Source: Ilumatobacter sp. (lineage in GTDB: Bacteria; Actinomycetota; Acidimicrobiia; Acidimicrobiales; Ilumatobacteraceae). From it: a stretch of 64,000 nt of DNA. Position numbers and translations under genes: made by a program. The notes under the pieces are model-generated. The model ran no database searches. It worked only from the letters and a program-made list of their open reading frames with translations, and had not been told where the DNA came from. Of this stretch, positions 45,413 through 54,265 are shown in pieces. Location: assembly GCF_030065885.1 (NCBI RefSeq), contig NZ_JASJCS010000021.1, forward strand, positions 1 through 64,000, written 5' to 3'. Position 1 is the first letter of the stretch. The number at the start of each line of letters is the position of its first letter.

Positions 45413-46129
45413 TCAGATGGTGCGGGTCGTGGTGGCGCCGACGCGGAGGCCGAGTCGCTCGAGCACCTCGACCACCTCGTCGTAGGTGAGGCCGATCAGG
45501 CTCGGCATGGTGACCGTGCTCGTGCGCCGGACGGGTGCTGCGACGACGAGCCGGACGTTGCCGCGCGCTGGAAGCACCTCGCCCGCATGGGGCAGCTGGA
45601 CGAGGACCGGGCTGTCGGTCTGGTCGGCAGGGACGTCGAACGGTGAGATCTCGCGACCCGTGGTGTCGATCACCCGCTCGATGTCGACCCCGAGCGCTGC
45701 GAGCTCGCGGATCGCCTCGCTGATGCTCGTGCCGAACAGGTCGGGCACGGTGGCCCCGGCCGGCGTCATCTCGACCACGAGCGTCTCGGTCAGCGGCAAC
45801 TCGACGTCACGCGCCTCGGTGACGAAGCCCGCCGCAGCGACGTGGATGCGCCAGTTGCCCGGCGCGACCCCGACGACGCTGTAGGTCTCCCGGGGTCCGA
45901 ACGGCGGGATCGCCGGGACCGGGTTTCCCTCGCCCAAGGGCTCGGCGACGACGATCGCGCCGGCGACCGTCGCGCCGCCCGCCGTCGGCTGGATCTCGGC
46001 GACGCCGGTGCCGATCGCGAGCACGGCGTCGAACAGGTCGTCGACGCCGTCGACGACCTCGTTCCATCCCTGGGCGGTGATCGGCTCGCCGGGAACGGCC
46101 GGGGTGATCGCTGGCTTGGTTAGGGGCAT
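45413..46129 (-). CDS. PASTA-domain protein of the contractile locus
   Basis: A 238-residue protein. The first 50 residues are helical, residues about 53-122 form a beta-sandwich like the carboxypeptidase regulatory or PEGA type (YSVVGVAPGNWRIHVAAAGF), and 127-198 form a PASTA domain (VPDLFGTSISEAIRELAALG to LPARGNVRLVVAAP). The first strand and helix of a second PASTA (MPSLIGLTYDEVVEVLERLG) end the protein at the C-terminus. The ATG at 46129 (MPLTKPAITPAVP) is chosen over a longer frame that would overlap the upstream gene. Peptidoglycan or wall attachment is the natural guess. Confidence 0.75.
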   Translation of the reverse strand: MPLTKPAITPAVPGEPITAQGWNEVVDGVDDLFDAVLAIGTGVAEIQPTAGGATVAGAIVVAEPLGEGNPVPAIPPFGPRETYSVVGVAPGNWRIHVAAAGFVTEARDVELPLTETLVVEMTPAGATVPDLFGTSISEAIRELAALGVDIERVIDTTGREISPFDVPADQTDSPVLVQLPHAGEVLPARGNVRLVVAAPVRRTSTVTMPSLIGLTYDEVVEVLERLGLRVGATTTRTI

Positions 46130-46160
46130 CTCGTCGCTCCGTTCTGGTCGGGGTCGTCGG

Positions 46161-47831
46161 TCATGGCGTGGGTTGTTCGATCTCGTCGGTCCACAGTGCG
46201 GTGCCTGCGACGACGATGCCGAGCCCGTCGTCGGACTCGAGGTCGCGGAGGAGTCCCGTGCCGAGCACCCAGCGCTCGTCGGCGTAGCGCACGTACAGGT
46301 GCACGCCTGCGGCCCGGTAGCGGTCGAGCCGGAGGCGGATCTGCTCGGCCACCGTGACGGGTGCATCGGCGTCGAGCTCGGCGAAGCGGCGAGGGAGCCA
46401 CAGCCGGGCCGCGAACGCCTCGCGCTCCTGCCAGGTGAACCCGACGTGGCCGGACGGTGCGCTGGTGCCGGCGTCGTCGGGGTGGAACACGGCGTCGTCC
46501 CAGATCCCGGCGAACGGGAGCGGCACGGCGGTCAGGTCCACGGCCGGCACCTCGCCCTCGGCCACGCGCCGGGTGCCGAAGTGTCCGACGCCGACCAGGA
46601 ACGCCCAGCGGGTCTCGCCGACCCGCAGCTCCGGCGCCGTCAGGTTGCCGGCGGCGTGCGGGAAGCTCGCGGTGCGATCGAAGGCCTCGGCGTACGGGAT
46701 CGGCCGGGACCACGTCCCGGACCGATCACCGAAGCGGTCCGGGTCGTCTGCGTCGGCGAACACGAAGTCGCGGACGTGTTCGGCGTCGTGCGCCGCGAAC
46801 ACGCCGCCCTCGAAGCCGTGGCACTCCCGCGTGACCGCAGCGCCGTCGAGGGTGGCGACGCCGACCGACTCGAAACGCAGCTCGGCCCCGTCGGGGACCG
46901 TTCCGGTGTAGGCGACGCCCACACCGCTGTCGATGTTGACGACCATCGGCGCGTGCGTGCGCTCGCCGATCCCGACGACACGGACGGTCACCGGGACCGG
47001 CTCCCAGCCCGAGCGCGTCACGAGGAACCGATCGGCGTGCGAGCGCTCGACCGGGTCGATCTCGGCCGTCCGGAACGGGTTGTCCTCCAGAGCGACCAGA
47101 TCCGGCAGCGGCGCCACCGGTTCGGAGAGGGGGCCGGCCGTCGCCGGGTCGTCGCTCGGCGGCCGGGGCTCGTCGAGGACGAGGAGATCGGTGCAGCGGG
47201 CGATGTGCCAGTAGCCGTCGTCGCTGTGGCCGATCTCGTCGATGCCCAGCGCGAGATGGCTGGCTGCTGCGGTGAGGATCGCCGACGTCGTGCCGTTGCC
47301 GACCTGGTGCACGCGTACCAGATCGGCGACGTGGCGCTGCATCCGGTCGAGCTCGTTGCCGTACCGGCGCTGGGCGCCGACCGCGGCGCCGAGCCGCTGA
47401 TCGGCGGCGACGTCATCGGGCTCGCCGTCCCACGCCGGGAAGACGTCGGCGCCGACATTGAGCGTCGCCGGTAGCGCCGCCCGGGCGTCGGCCGCGGCGG
47501 CGGTGCCCGGTTCCCGGGTGAGCGCGTCGGCGATCGCAGCACAGGCCGCGAGTCGCCGTCGGAGCACCTCGAACTCGCTCGACCGCAGGTCGTGGAGCCC
47601 CGCGTGGTGCAGCACGTCCCACTCGGTCTCGCCGTCGAGGAGACGATGTGCCTTGCGAATCCGCCCGACCTCGCTCGAGCGCCGGTCGAGCTCGAGCGCG
47701 AGTTGATCGACGACCTCGGCGAAGACCTTCGTCGCGTCGTCGACGGCGAGGTGGTGCGGGAATCGCTCGAGGACCGCCCTCGCTCGCCCGGTCAGGGTCG
47801 CCGTCACGTCACGAACCCCCGTCGACGACAC
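46161..47831 (-). CDS. Baseplate-associated tail protein (gpI-position) of the contractile locus
   Basis: A 556-residue protein directly after baseplate J, where P2-like and T4-like systems carry a gpI or gp7-type wedge protein. The first 170 residues are helical with Arg/Leu/Asp-rich segments (RFPHHLAVDDATKVFAEVVD), like phage tail protein I. The rest is beta-rich with GHFGTRRVAEGEVP and a C-terminal part ending in an acidic, Pro-rich tail. The ATG at 47831 overlaps the J gene by 23 bases; a GTG at 47804 is an alternative start. Assignment is mainly by position. Confidence 0.65.
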   Translation of the reverse strand: MSSTGVRDVTATLTGRARAVLERFPHHLAVDDATKVFAEVVDQLALELDRRSSEVGRIRKAHRLLDGETEWDVLHHAGLHDLRSSEFEVLRRRLAACAAIADALTREPGTAAAADARAALPATLNVGADVFPAWDGEPDDVAADQRLGAAVGAQRRYGNELDRMQRHVADLVRVHQVGNGTTSAILTAAASHLALGIDEIGHSDDGYWHIARCTDLLVLDEPRPPSDDPATAGPLSEPVAPLPDLVALEDNPFRTAEIDPVERSHADRFLVTRSGWEPVPVTVRVVGIGERTHAPMVVNIDSGVGVAYTGTVPDGAELRFESVGVATLDGAAVTRECHGFEGGVFAAHDAEHVRDFVFADADDPDRFGDRSGTWSRPIPYAEAFDRTASFPHAAGNLTAPELRVGETRWAFLVGVGHFGTRRVAEGEVPAVDLTAVPLPFAGIWDDAVFHPDDAGTSAPSGHVGFTWQEREAFAARLWLPRRFAELDADAPVTVAEQIRLRLDRYRAAGVHLYVRYADERWVLGTGLLRDLESDDGLGIVVAGTALWTDEIEQPTP

Positions 47832-49635
47832 GTCGCACCGAGACGACCTGGTCGGGCTGGAGTGTGATCGTCACGTTCGGCTTGCTCACGCGCAGGCCCT
47901 CGTCGACGAACTCGGCGGTGTAGTCGATCGCGGTGACCTCGTACGTCTCGGTCGCGGTGAGTGCACCCAGCAGCAGTGCGGGGGTCACCGTGAACGGCGG
48001 CGGTTCGCCACCCGGCGGCGTCTCTGGCGCGAGGGTCGGGATCAACACCGCGAGACGCTCGTGGATGTCCTTGATGGCGTTGGCGCGCTGCGCGACGGGG
48101 TCGCCTTCGGCGGCAAACGAGAGCAGGTTGAGATCGGCCGTCACGTCGAGTGAGACGAGCGCGCCGCGGAGCGTCACGTCGAGCTCGACCAGCTCGACGC
48201 GGGTGGTGACCGGCACCGGGTGCACGTTGCTCCGTCGAGGCGGTTGGCCGATCTGGTAGACGTCCACGACGGCGTCGTAGACGCCGGCGATCGACATGAG
48301 GTCGGCCACGAGGCGGTTGTAGATGAGGGGCTCGCCGAGGCCCGGTGCCGACACGGCATCCTCGATGGCCGTCTCCGCTGCTGCGACGAGCGTCTCCTTC
48401 TCGGCTGCCGTGAGGTTGGAGCTGGCCGGTGTGAGCCCGGCCGTCACGCCGATCGGGAAGCGATTGGCGGCGATGTCGTCGGGCGCGACAGGTGCCGTCT
48501 CCTCGGTCGAGTCACCGCCACCTCCGCCACCGGGACCGGGGTCGGGCGTCACGGTCGACACCACCGGGAGGTCGTGCAGCACCCGGATCCCCGCCGGGCG
48601 GTGGGCCTCGATCCGCTCGGCCGCCACCCGAGCCGCATCGTCGTCGAGGTCGGCGGCGATCGTCATCTTGACGACGCCGGGGAACTCGAGGTGGTCCTCC
48701 TCGATGAGCACGTCCTGCTCGCGGACCCCGTCGACCGATGTGACGGCGCCGAGCAGCGCATCGACGGTCGAGCGACCGCCCGTCTGGAGCGCACGTGCGA
48801 TCCGTCGGCGGAGCTCGTCGTCGGTCTCATTCGCCGAGAACGCCAACGGCTGCGGGTTCGTCGCGCCCGTGATGCCGAGGATCGGCCGGTGGACCACGGT
48901 CACGCTGTTGGCGGGAGCGATCCCGGCGCCGCCGGAGACCAGCGCTCGGACGGGCACGGCGACCGACAGCGTGCCGGCTCGCAGCGTCGCATCGACCGTC
49001 GTCTCGACGGTGACGGCCGGCGCATCGGCGGTCGACAGCAGCGTGCCCTCCACGATGGCGATGTCGGCGGCCGCCGGCGAGCCGCGCGAGAAGACGACCT
49101 CGCCGGTGGCGAACTCCTGGGACCGGCGGGTCAGGCCGACCAGAGCGGCGAGCTGGTCGAGATCGCGGCCGCCCGCCGTCTCGATGAACGCCGCGCGGTA
49201 CACGGTGTCGAGCTGCAAGGAGACGACGCTGAACTCGCGGGCGAAGCTCTCGGCCAGCGTGCGCACGATGCTCCCCGGATTCCGATCGGTCAGCCGGGGT
49301 GGCGCCTGCGGGTCCGGTGTCCGCTCGTAGCTGGCCCAGAAGAGCGTGCCCCGATCGGGCCAGGTCGCGCCGGCCGACGGCGTACCGTCGGGATCCTCGC
49401 GCCACACGATCGTGCCGTCGACGACGTCGAAGTCCTGCTCGGGCACGAACCGGTGAAACTCCCCGTCGAGCAGGCCGTGCACGCGCACGGTCGCCGCGAC
49501 GACCGCCGTCCCTGCGCCGAGCCGGAAGGGCCGTTGTTCGACGAGGTTCCGGAACGACTCGCGGGTGACACCGCCGGTCAGGCCCGAGACGAGGTCGTCG
49601 ACGAAGACGCCGTAGGGTTCGGCCGCGAAGCTCAC
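47809..49635 (-). CDS. Baseplate J-like protein
   Basis: A 608-residue protein of the baseplate J/gp47 family, the wedge component that links sheath and hub in contractile tails. Family features: RNPGSIVRTLAESFAREFSV in the first third, AFIETAGGRDLDQLAALVG (a conserved A-x-G-x-x-L-D-x-L-A motif), and FSANETDDELRRRIARALQT followed by SVDGVREQDVLI, the most characteristic J-protein stretch. Its C-terminal part is extended by about 200 residues. The GTG start overlaps the gp25-like gene stop (GTGA). Confidence 0.9.
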   Translation of the reverse strand: MSFAAEPYGVFVDDLVSGLTGGVTRESFRNLVEQRPFRLGAGTAVVAATVRVHGLLDGEFHRFVPEQDFDVVDGTIVWREDPDGTPSAGATWPDRGTLFWASYERTPDPQAPPRLTDRNPGSIVRTLAESFAREFSVVSLQLDTVYRAAFIETAGGRDLDQLAALVGLTRRSQEFATGEVVFSRGSPAAADIAIVEGTLLSTADAPAVTVETTVDATLRAGTLSVAVPVRALVSGGAGIAPANSVTVVHRPILGITGATNPQPLAFSANETDDELRRRIARALQTGGRSTVDALLGAVTSVDGVREQDVLIEEDHLEFPGVVKMTIAADLDDDAARVAAERIEAHRPAGIRVLHDLPVVSTVTPDPGPGGGGGGDSTEETAPVAPDDIAANRFPIGVTAGLTPASSNLTAAEKETLVAAAETAIEDAVSAPGLGEPLIYNRLVADLMSIAGVYDAVVDVYQIGQPPRRSNVHPVPVTTRVELVELDVTLRGALVSLDVTADLNLLSFAAEGDPVAQRANAIKDIHERLAVLIPTLAPETPPGGEPPPFTVTPALLLGALTATETYEVTAIDYTAEFVDEGLRVSKPNVTITLQPDQVVSVRRVVDGGS

Positions 49636-50132
49636 GATGGGTCTCCCGTCTCGAGTGAGAACGGCACGACGAGGTTGAGCGGCTGGTGTTCGTCGATCAG
49701 GCGGACCGTGAGCTCGATCCGCACGAGATCACGAGCCGGCTGGTGCCCGGCAGCGACGGTGCACTGGATCACCTCGGCGATGCGGGGCTCGTGGCGCAGC
49801 GCCTGCAGCACGTACAGCTTGATCAGGTTGCGGGTCCGCTCGACGTTCGGCTCGCCGATCAGCTCGTGGTGGCGCGAGCCGTACTCCGGATGGCCGAGCG
49901 GTGCGAGCTCGCCCCGTTGCGTCTTGAGCCGGTTGGCCAGCAGCTGCGTCGCAGCCGGGATGCCGTCGATCGTCGCGATGTCGTTGGCGGGCATGAGACC
50001 CCCACTCGTCGTGCGGACCGTGGCCAGTTCCGCGTCCTCGAACATGCCGGCGGTCTCGAGATAGCGGAGCTCGAGGTCGCGGCCGAGCCGTCGTTCGAGG
50101 AGGTCGAGCTCGGCGATGCTGCGACGACTCAC
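49632..50132 (-). CDS. gpW/gp25-like baseplate wedge protein
   Basis: A 166-residue protein of the gp25/gpW family, which starts sheath assembly at the baseplate. The motif is LAPLGHPEYGSRHHELIGEP (first half, with the conserved G-x-x-x-YGS) followed by LIKLYVLQALRHEPRIAEV, typical of gp25 (ILTxxGERxxxPxxGS...I...ALxxxEPRI). Start GTG at 50132 overlaps the PAAR-like gene stop (GTGA). It comes before baseplate J, the standard order. Confidence 0.9.
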   Translation of the reverse strand: MSRRSIAELDLLERRLGRDLELRYLETAGMFEDAELATVRTTSGGLMPANDIATIDGIPAATQLLANRLKTQRGELAPLGHPEYGSRHHELIGEPNVERTRNLIKLYVLQALRHEPRIAEVIQCTVAAGHQPARDLVRIELTVRLIDEHQPLNLVVPFSLETGDPS

Positions 50133-50464
50133 GGCGCGTTCCCGTCGATGATCGTGGGCGCCGCGGGCGGCCCGAGGATGGTCATGATCCCGCTGCCCGA
50201 CGGGATGTTGTCGCCCATCCGCACGAGCGCCTGACCGTCGATCGTGACACCCGTCGACGCGCCGACCGAGCCGATCGGCAGTGGATAGGGCACGCCGCTG
50301 ACCGAGTTCACCATGGTGCACACCGATCCGGTGACGGCCAGCTGCATCCCGTTCGCGGTGGCGGTGACCTGGGGGATCACGGTGATCACCCCGGTGTCCG
50401 GGGGTCCGGCGGCGCCCGGCGAGACCGTCACGGTGCAGCCGATGGAGACAGGAGGACCGGACAT
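50129..50464 (-). CDS. PAAR-like spike-tip protein
   Basis: A 111-residue, strongly beta protein rich in Gly, Pro, Thr and Val. Its small size, position between the spike and gp25 genes and the V-x-C-x-M-V-N-x-V-x-G-x-P-x-P-L motif suit a PAAR-repeat or DUF4150-like tip that sharpens the spike. Cys10 and Cys49 are candidate metal ligands. Confidence is moderate because PAAR proteins vary in sequence. Confidence 0.7.
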   Translation of the reverse strand: MSGPPVSIGCTVTVSPGAAGPPDTGVITVIPQVTATANGMQLAVTGSVCTMVNSVSGVPYPLPIGSVGASTGVTIDGQALVRMGDNIPSGSGIMTILGPPAAPTIIDGNAP

Positions 50465-50465
50465 C

Positions 50466-51110
50466 TCACGAACTCGAGAACTGGGTGATCCCGGCGATGG
50501 TGGTCATCGCGCCCTTCAACTTCGCCTCGGCCGAGGCCTCGATGGAGGCGTTCAGCCCGCTCGCCGACAGATCGGTACCGGCCTCGATCGTGATCGCCTG
50601 ACCGGCCTTCAGCGTCAGGTTGCCGCCGGCCTCGATCGTGATGTCGCCGCCGGACTGCAGATCGAACGTGGAGCCGCCGTACGAGATGACCACCGAATCG
50701 TCGGTGACGGTGATGAGGTTGCCATTCGGGAGCTGGATCTCGAAGCGCCGCTCGCCGCCGTCGTCGGGCACCGTGTACACGATCTCGTCCGGCTCGGCGT
50801 CGGGTGGTGGCATCGACTCGTCGTGCACGATGCCGATCACCACCGCACCGTTCACGTCGCCGCCGGCGAACGCGACGACCACGAGGTCGCCGACGCGTGG
50901 GAGCGCCGACAGACCGGGGCGCCCCACGCTCACCGGGACCCGCTGCAGCTCGAGCGCGCTGCCCCTCAGCCGCACGTTGCACTCGAGATGCCGGTCGCCG
51001 TTCCCGCCCGAGTTGGTCGCGACGTCGGTGACCGTGCCCAGCTCGGCCGTACGTCGGGTGGCGAGCTCCTCGCGGACGACGGCGCGCATCACGGTCAGCA
51101 GGCTGCTCAT
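50466..51110 (-). CDS. Spike protein (baseplate assembly V / VgrG gp5-like)
   Basis: A 214-residue protein with an OB-fold N-terminal domain (about 20-110, RHLECNVRLRGSALELQRVP, then PRVGDLVVVAFAGGDVNGAV) and a C-terminal beta-helix-like part with repeating DLQSGGDITIEAGGNLTLKA and AGTDLSA units. This is the gp5/VgrG spike plan: the OB domain sits on the hub and the beta-helix forms the spike stem. The ATG overlaps the hub gene stop (ATGA). Confidence 0.9.
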   Translation of the reverse strand: MSSLLTVMRAVVREELATRRTAELGTVTDVATNSGGNGDRHLECNVRLRGSALELQRVPVSVGRPGLSALPRVGDLVVVAFAGGDVNGAVVIGIVHDESMPPPDAEPDEIVYTVPDDGGERRFEIQLPNGNLITVTDDSVVISYGGSTFDLQSGGDITIEAGGNLTLKAGQAITIEAGTDLSASGLNASIEASAEAKLKGAMTTIAGITQFSSS

Positions 51111-52120
51111 GCCGCCTGCTCCAGACGCACGTGGCTCGCGAACCCGTCAGCGCGGCTCATGCGGTGTTGCACGTCCGCCACCCGGAACGCCGGCGGCTCG
51201 CCATGGGGCCAGTCGCCGACTTCGATCGAATCGCCGACACGCAGGGAGGCCACGCCGCGCACGGCGAGGCGGCCGGTCGCGGCGGCTCGGCTCGCGAGCA
51301 CCTCGATGCCGCCGCGGAACGTGTCGGCCCCGCTCTGATCGCGGATCGCAGCCGGCACCAGCGTCGGCTCGCCCGGCGCGCCGCCGTCGGGCTCGCGCAG
51401 GAGCAGGTGCCACTTGTCGCCGCCGAGCGGGCTCGCGGCGCCGTGCGGGACCACCTGTGGGGTGGGCTCGGCCATCGATCGCACGATCGCGACATCGAGC
51501 AGCTCGGCGCCGTAGCGATAGCCGCCCGCACCTCCGAGCAGGCTGCCGGCGGCCGAGGCGGCGGCGTCGGCGAGCCCTCCGAGCGCCCCACCACCACCGG
51601 CGACGAGCATCGACAGGGCGCCGTCCGGCTCGGTGGTCAGCTGGCCGCCGACGAGGCGAGCGAGGTCGTTGGCGTGCCGCCACGCGGTGCGGTGCTCGTC
51701 GACGTGGTACGCGGCGAGCGGGTCGCCGCTCGCGAGCTCGCCGGTCCTGACATCGGCCTCGCCGGCCAGCGTCGAGATGATGTCGGCGGCCGTCTGGTCG
51801 AGGAAGCTCTGCCCGACCCTGACCCGCTGGAGACGGCCGGGTTCGGCGTGGACGTCGAGCCGGACGCCCCACGGCGCACCCGTGGCGCGCTGGACGTCAC
51901 CGGTGAGCACCAGCTCGTTCTCGCCCTCGTAGCCGAGCGAGACCTCGACCGGCGCGCCCGGCTCGGTCGCCGCCACCGGCGAGTACCAGCTGAGGGCCAG
52001 CGTGGCCGCGTCGACCGACGGCCCGCTCCCGATCGACACCGACATCGCGATCAGTCCCGACTCGGGGATCGACAGCGACCGTCCGTCCACGACGATCTCG
52101 GCGGTCGGGACACGACTCAC
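51107..52120 (-). CDS. Hub protein (gp27/late control D-like)
   Basis: A 337-residue protein of the hub family, gpD in P2-like phages and the gp27 half of VgrG. It has a first barrel (SVDAATLALSWYSPVAATEP and VSLGYEGENELVLTGDVQRA), then QSFLDQTAADIISTLAGEA (the conserved helix of the hub), and a C-terminal region with FRVADVQHRMSRADGFASHV. The GTG start overlaps the preceding stop (GTGA). The split of hub and spike into two genes is the phage-like form. Confidence 0.88.
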   Translation of the reverse strand: MSRVPTAEIVVDGRSLSIPESGLIAMSVSIGSGPSVDAATLALSWYSPVAATEPGAPVEVSLGYEGENELVLTGDVQRATGAPWGVRLDVHAEPGRLQRVRVGQSFLDQTAADIISTLAGEADVRTGELASGDPLAAYHVDEHRTAWRHANDLARLVGGQLTTEPDGALSMLVAGGGGALGGLADAAASAAGSLLGGAGGYRYGAELLDVAIVRSMAEPTPQVVPHGAASPLGGDKWHLLLREPDGGAPGEPTLVPAAIRDQSGADTFRGGIEVLASRAAATGRLAVRGVASLRVGDSIEVGDWPHGEPPAFRVADVQHRMSRADGFASHVRLEQAA

Positions 52121-53184
52121 GTGAAGAGCCCTTCGAGATCGAGACCCTGCCGTCGCGCCTCGTGCGCAGTGGCCTCGCCGACCAGCTCGGCGAGCTGCGC
52201 CGCGAGGAATGGTGCGTGTGCAGGATCGGCGGATCCGAGCTCGTGAAACTGGCTGTCCGGTGCCTGATCGACGCCGCTCTGACGGCCGTCGATCCTCGGG
52301 GCGACCCGCTGCGCCTCGACGCCGGACGACGGAGCGGGGCCGGCAGCCACGGGCACCGGCTCGATCTCGGCTGTCGGAGCCTCGTGCCGCTCGGGCGGCG
52401 CGGTCGCCGGCCGGGGCTGGTACCGCTCGGCGAGGTCCGCCAGCGTTCGGATCGCCGGCGGCCGGGTGGCCGGCGAGTCGGTCACCGGTGCTGCGCCCGG
52501 ATGCATCGGCGCAGCCGGCCTGCGCATTGTCGCGTCGGTCTCGCGGTCGTGCGGGATCGCGGCGGGTGCCGGTGCGGCGGCGGTGGGCGCCGACGGCGCC
52601 TGTGCCCGGCTGCCGACGTGGCCGCCAGCGGCGGCGCCGACCCGGCGTGCACGTGCCGAGGAGCGAGCGGCGGCGAGCGGGCGTTCGAGCGGGCGTCCTG
52701 CGGCCGAGACGACGACCGGGCCGGTGGTCGTCGGGCGGGTCGGGGCTGCGGCGAGTTGCGTGGCGTCGCCCGAGTCCGACGCGGCGGCTGCCGGCCTCGA
52801 CAGCCGGTCACGCGCCGCAGTGGCCGGCGTCACGTCGGGTCGGTCGTGGCTGCGGCGACGTGCAGCAGTCGCCCGCCCGCCGATCGGGGCGGCGTGCGGA
52901 CGCACCGGTCCCGGTGCCGCTGGGCGGGGAGCGGCGGCGGTGCGCTCGGGCACCGGTGCGGGTGCCGCCAACGACGCCCGGCGCAGGAGCTCGTCGGGTG
53001 CGTCGACGGCAACTGCGTCGGTCGTGGTGAGCGCCAGCGCCAGCCGGTCGTCGACGTTGCGCATTGCGTGGACCCACGTCGGCAACGTCCCGCCGAGCGC
53101 GGCCAAGGTCGCGCGCCGCTCGTTCTCGGCCAGCAGTGGCTCGTCGCCGACGCGCAGGCGCGACATCACGCGATGGCCGGCCAT
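52117..53184 (-). CDS. Ala/Pro/Arg-rich low-complexity protein between chaperone and hub genes
   Basis: A 355-residue protein. The first 80 residues are ordered (RLRVGDEPLLAENERRATLA), the middle about 210 residues are Ala/Pro/Arg/Thr-rich and look disordered, and the last 40 are helical (AQLAELVGEATAHEARRQGL). It sits where P2-like phages encode the tape measure, but has no tape-measure-like helical length. The ATG at 53184 is chosen; a GTG at 53232, overlapping the upstream gene, is possible. Function unknown; perhaps a linker or an inner-tube plug. Confidence 0.65.
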   Translation of the reverse strand: MAGHRVMSRLRVGDEPLLAENERRATLAALGGTLPTWVHAMRNVDDRLALALTTTDAVAVDAPDELLRRASLAAPAPVPERTAAAPRPAAPGPVRPHAAPIGGRATAARRRSHDRPDVTPATAARDRLSRPAAAASDSGDATQLAAAPTRPTTTGPVVVSAAGRPLERPLAAARSSARARRVGAAAGGHVGSRAQAPSAPTAAAPAPAAIPHDRETDATMRRPAAPMHPGAAPVTDSPATRPPAIRTLADLAERYQPRPATAPPERHEAPTAEIEPVPVAAGPAPSSGVEAQRVAPRIDGRQSGVDQAPDSQFHELGSADPAHAPFLAAQLAELVGEATAHEARRQGLDLEGLFT

Positions 53185-53210
53185 CGCGGCGTCGAGGCGC
53201 GGCGGGCCCG

Positions 53211-53732
53211 TCAGGCGGTGGGCGTATCCCACGGACCTCCACCCGTCTTGAGCATCTCCAGGTAGAGCAGCACCTGGCCGATCGTCAGCTGAGCGCACTC
53301 GTCGGGCGTCCAGCCGAACTCGCGCGACAGCGTGAAGCACGCACGCGCCATCGGCGCCTGCACGGCGTCGCTCAGCTCGCCGTCAGCGAGGTGGAGCCCG
53401 CTGATGCGGTTGACCTCGCCCAGCAGGAACTCGACGAGGCCGGCGTGAAGCCGCCCGACCTGTTCGACGCTCAGCGCCGGTTCGACGAGCGCCTGCTGCA
53501 CCATCAGCACGCTCGACAGCTCGTTCGAGTCCGGCGCGGCCTTGGCGACGCGTTGCAGGTCGTTGAGCTGCAACGGTCGCAGCACGACCGTCGCCGGCCC
53601 CTCGACAGGGTCGGCGCCGTCGGACTCGCCATCCTGCCCGCGGCGCGCCGGGGTCAGGATCGACGGCGGGACCTCGACGGTGAACGTCGTGTCGCCGCCG
53701 GCCAGGAGCGCTTCGGCGGTGATGGTGCTCAC
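53211..53732 (-). CDS. Tail assembly chaperone-like protein
   Basis: A 173-residue protein between the tube gene and the hub gene block, where contractile phages carry the tail assembly chaperone. It starts at GTG 53732 (STITAEALLAGG), then has RPLQLNDLQRVAKAAPDSNE and ALVEPALSVEQVGRLHAGLV with EFLLGEVNRISGL, a pattern like phage tail assembly chaperones and gpE-type proteins. The C-terminal part, FGWTPDECAQLTIGQVLLYL, resembles the short second chaperone domain. The assignment is from position and pattern. Confidence 0.65.
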   Translation of the reverse strand: MSTITAEALLAGGDTTFTVEVPPSILTPARRGQDGESDGADPVEGPATVVLRPLQLNDLQRVAKAAPDSNELSSVLMVQQALVEPALSVEQVGRLHAGLVEFLLGEVNRISGLHLADGELSDAVQAPMARACFTLSREFGWTPDECAQLTIGQVLLYLEMLKTGGGPWDTPTA

Positions 53733-53739
53733 CCGTCGC

Positions 53740-54234
53740 TCATTCCGACTCGTCGACGGCACTGATCCAGAGCGCCTTGAAGGTGGCGCCCTCGAGCACG
53801 AAGTCGTCCTCCGGCATGTGGTGGCTCCAGCTGTCGATCTTCACGCCGTGGATCGCGATCGTCGACGCCGTGCCCGGCTGGGCCGGGTTCTCGTGACGCA
53901 GGGAGAGGTTGAACGTCGGACTGACGAACGCGCCCGCCGGGCGCGTGCCGGCCGCTCCCTCGCCGAGCATCAGCCGGAGGAGGGCGCCGTTCACGTAGGC
54001 GCGGCCGATGCTGCCCGACACGTTGACGTTCCCGTAGCGGACATCGGTCGGATACCGCTGCCCGATCTCGTGGAACGCCTTGACGTCGGACACCACCTCG
54101 ACGCGAACGTCGGTCGCCCGCCCGATCGGTGTGAGGCCGAACTCGTCGGCCACCACGGCCGCGGCGTCGCCTTCGACGCCCGATTCGACGGCGACGCTGA
54201 TCGAGCCGTCCATCCCGGTGTACACGCTGGTCAT
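53740..54234 (-). CDS. Tail tube protein
   Basis: A 164-residue protein that would stack to form the inner tube. The fold is beta-rich with DVRYGNVNVSGSIGRAYVNG in the middle, and the size (about 150-170) is right for gp19/Hcp-like tube proteins. It follows the sheath gene, the classical sheath-tube pair. A strong AGGAG ribosome site lies 7 bases before the ATG at 54234, fitting its need for high copy number. Confidence 0.88.
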   Translation of the reverse strand: MTSVYTGMDGSISVAVESGVEGDAAAVVADEFGLTPIGRATDVRVEVVSDVKAFHEIGQRYPTDVRYGNVNVSGSIGRAYVNGALLRLMLGEGAAGTRPAGAFVSPTFNLSLRHENPAQPGTASTIAIHGVKIDSWSHHMPEDDFVLEGATFKALWISAVDESE

Positions 54235-54265
54235 GTTGATCTCCTGTCTGAAGCTGGACGGTCGG

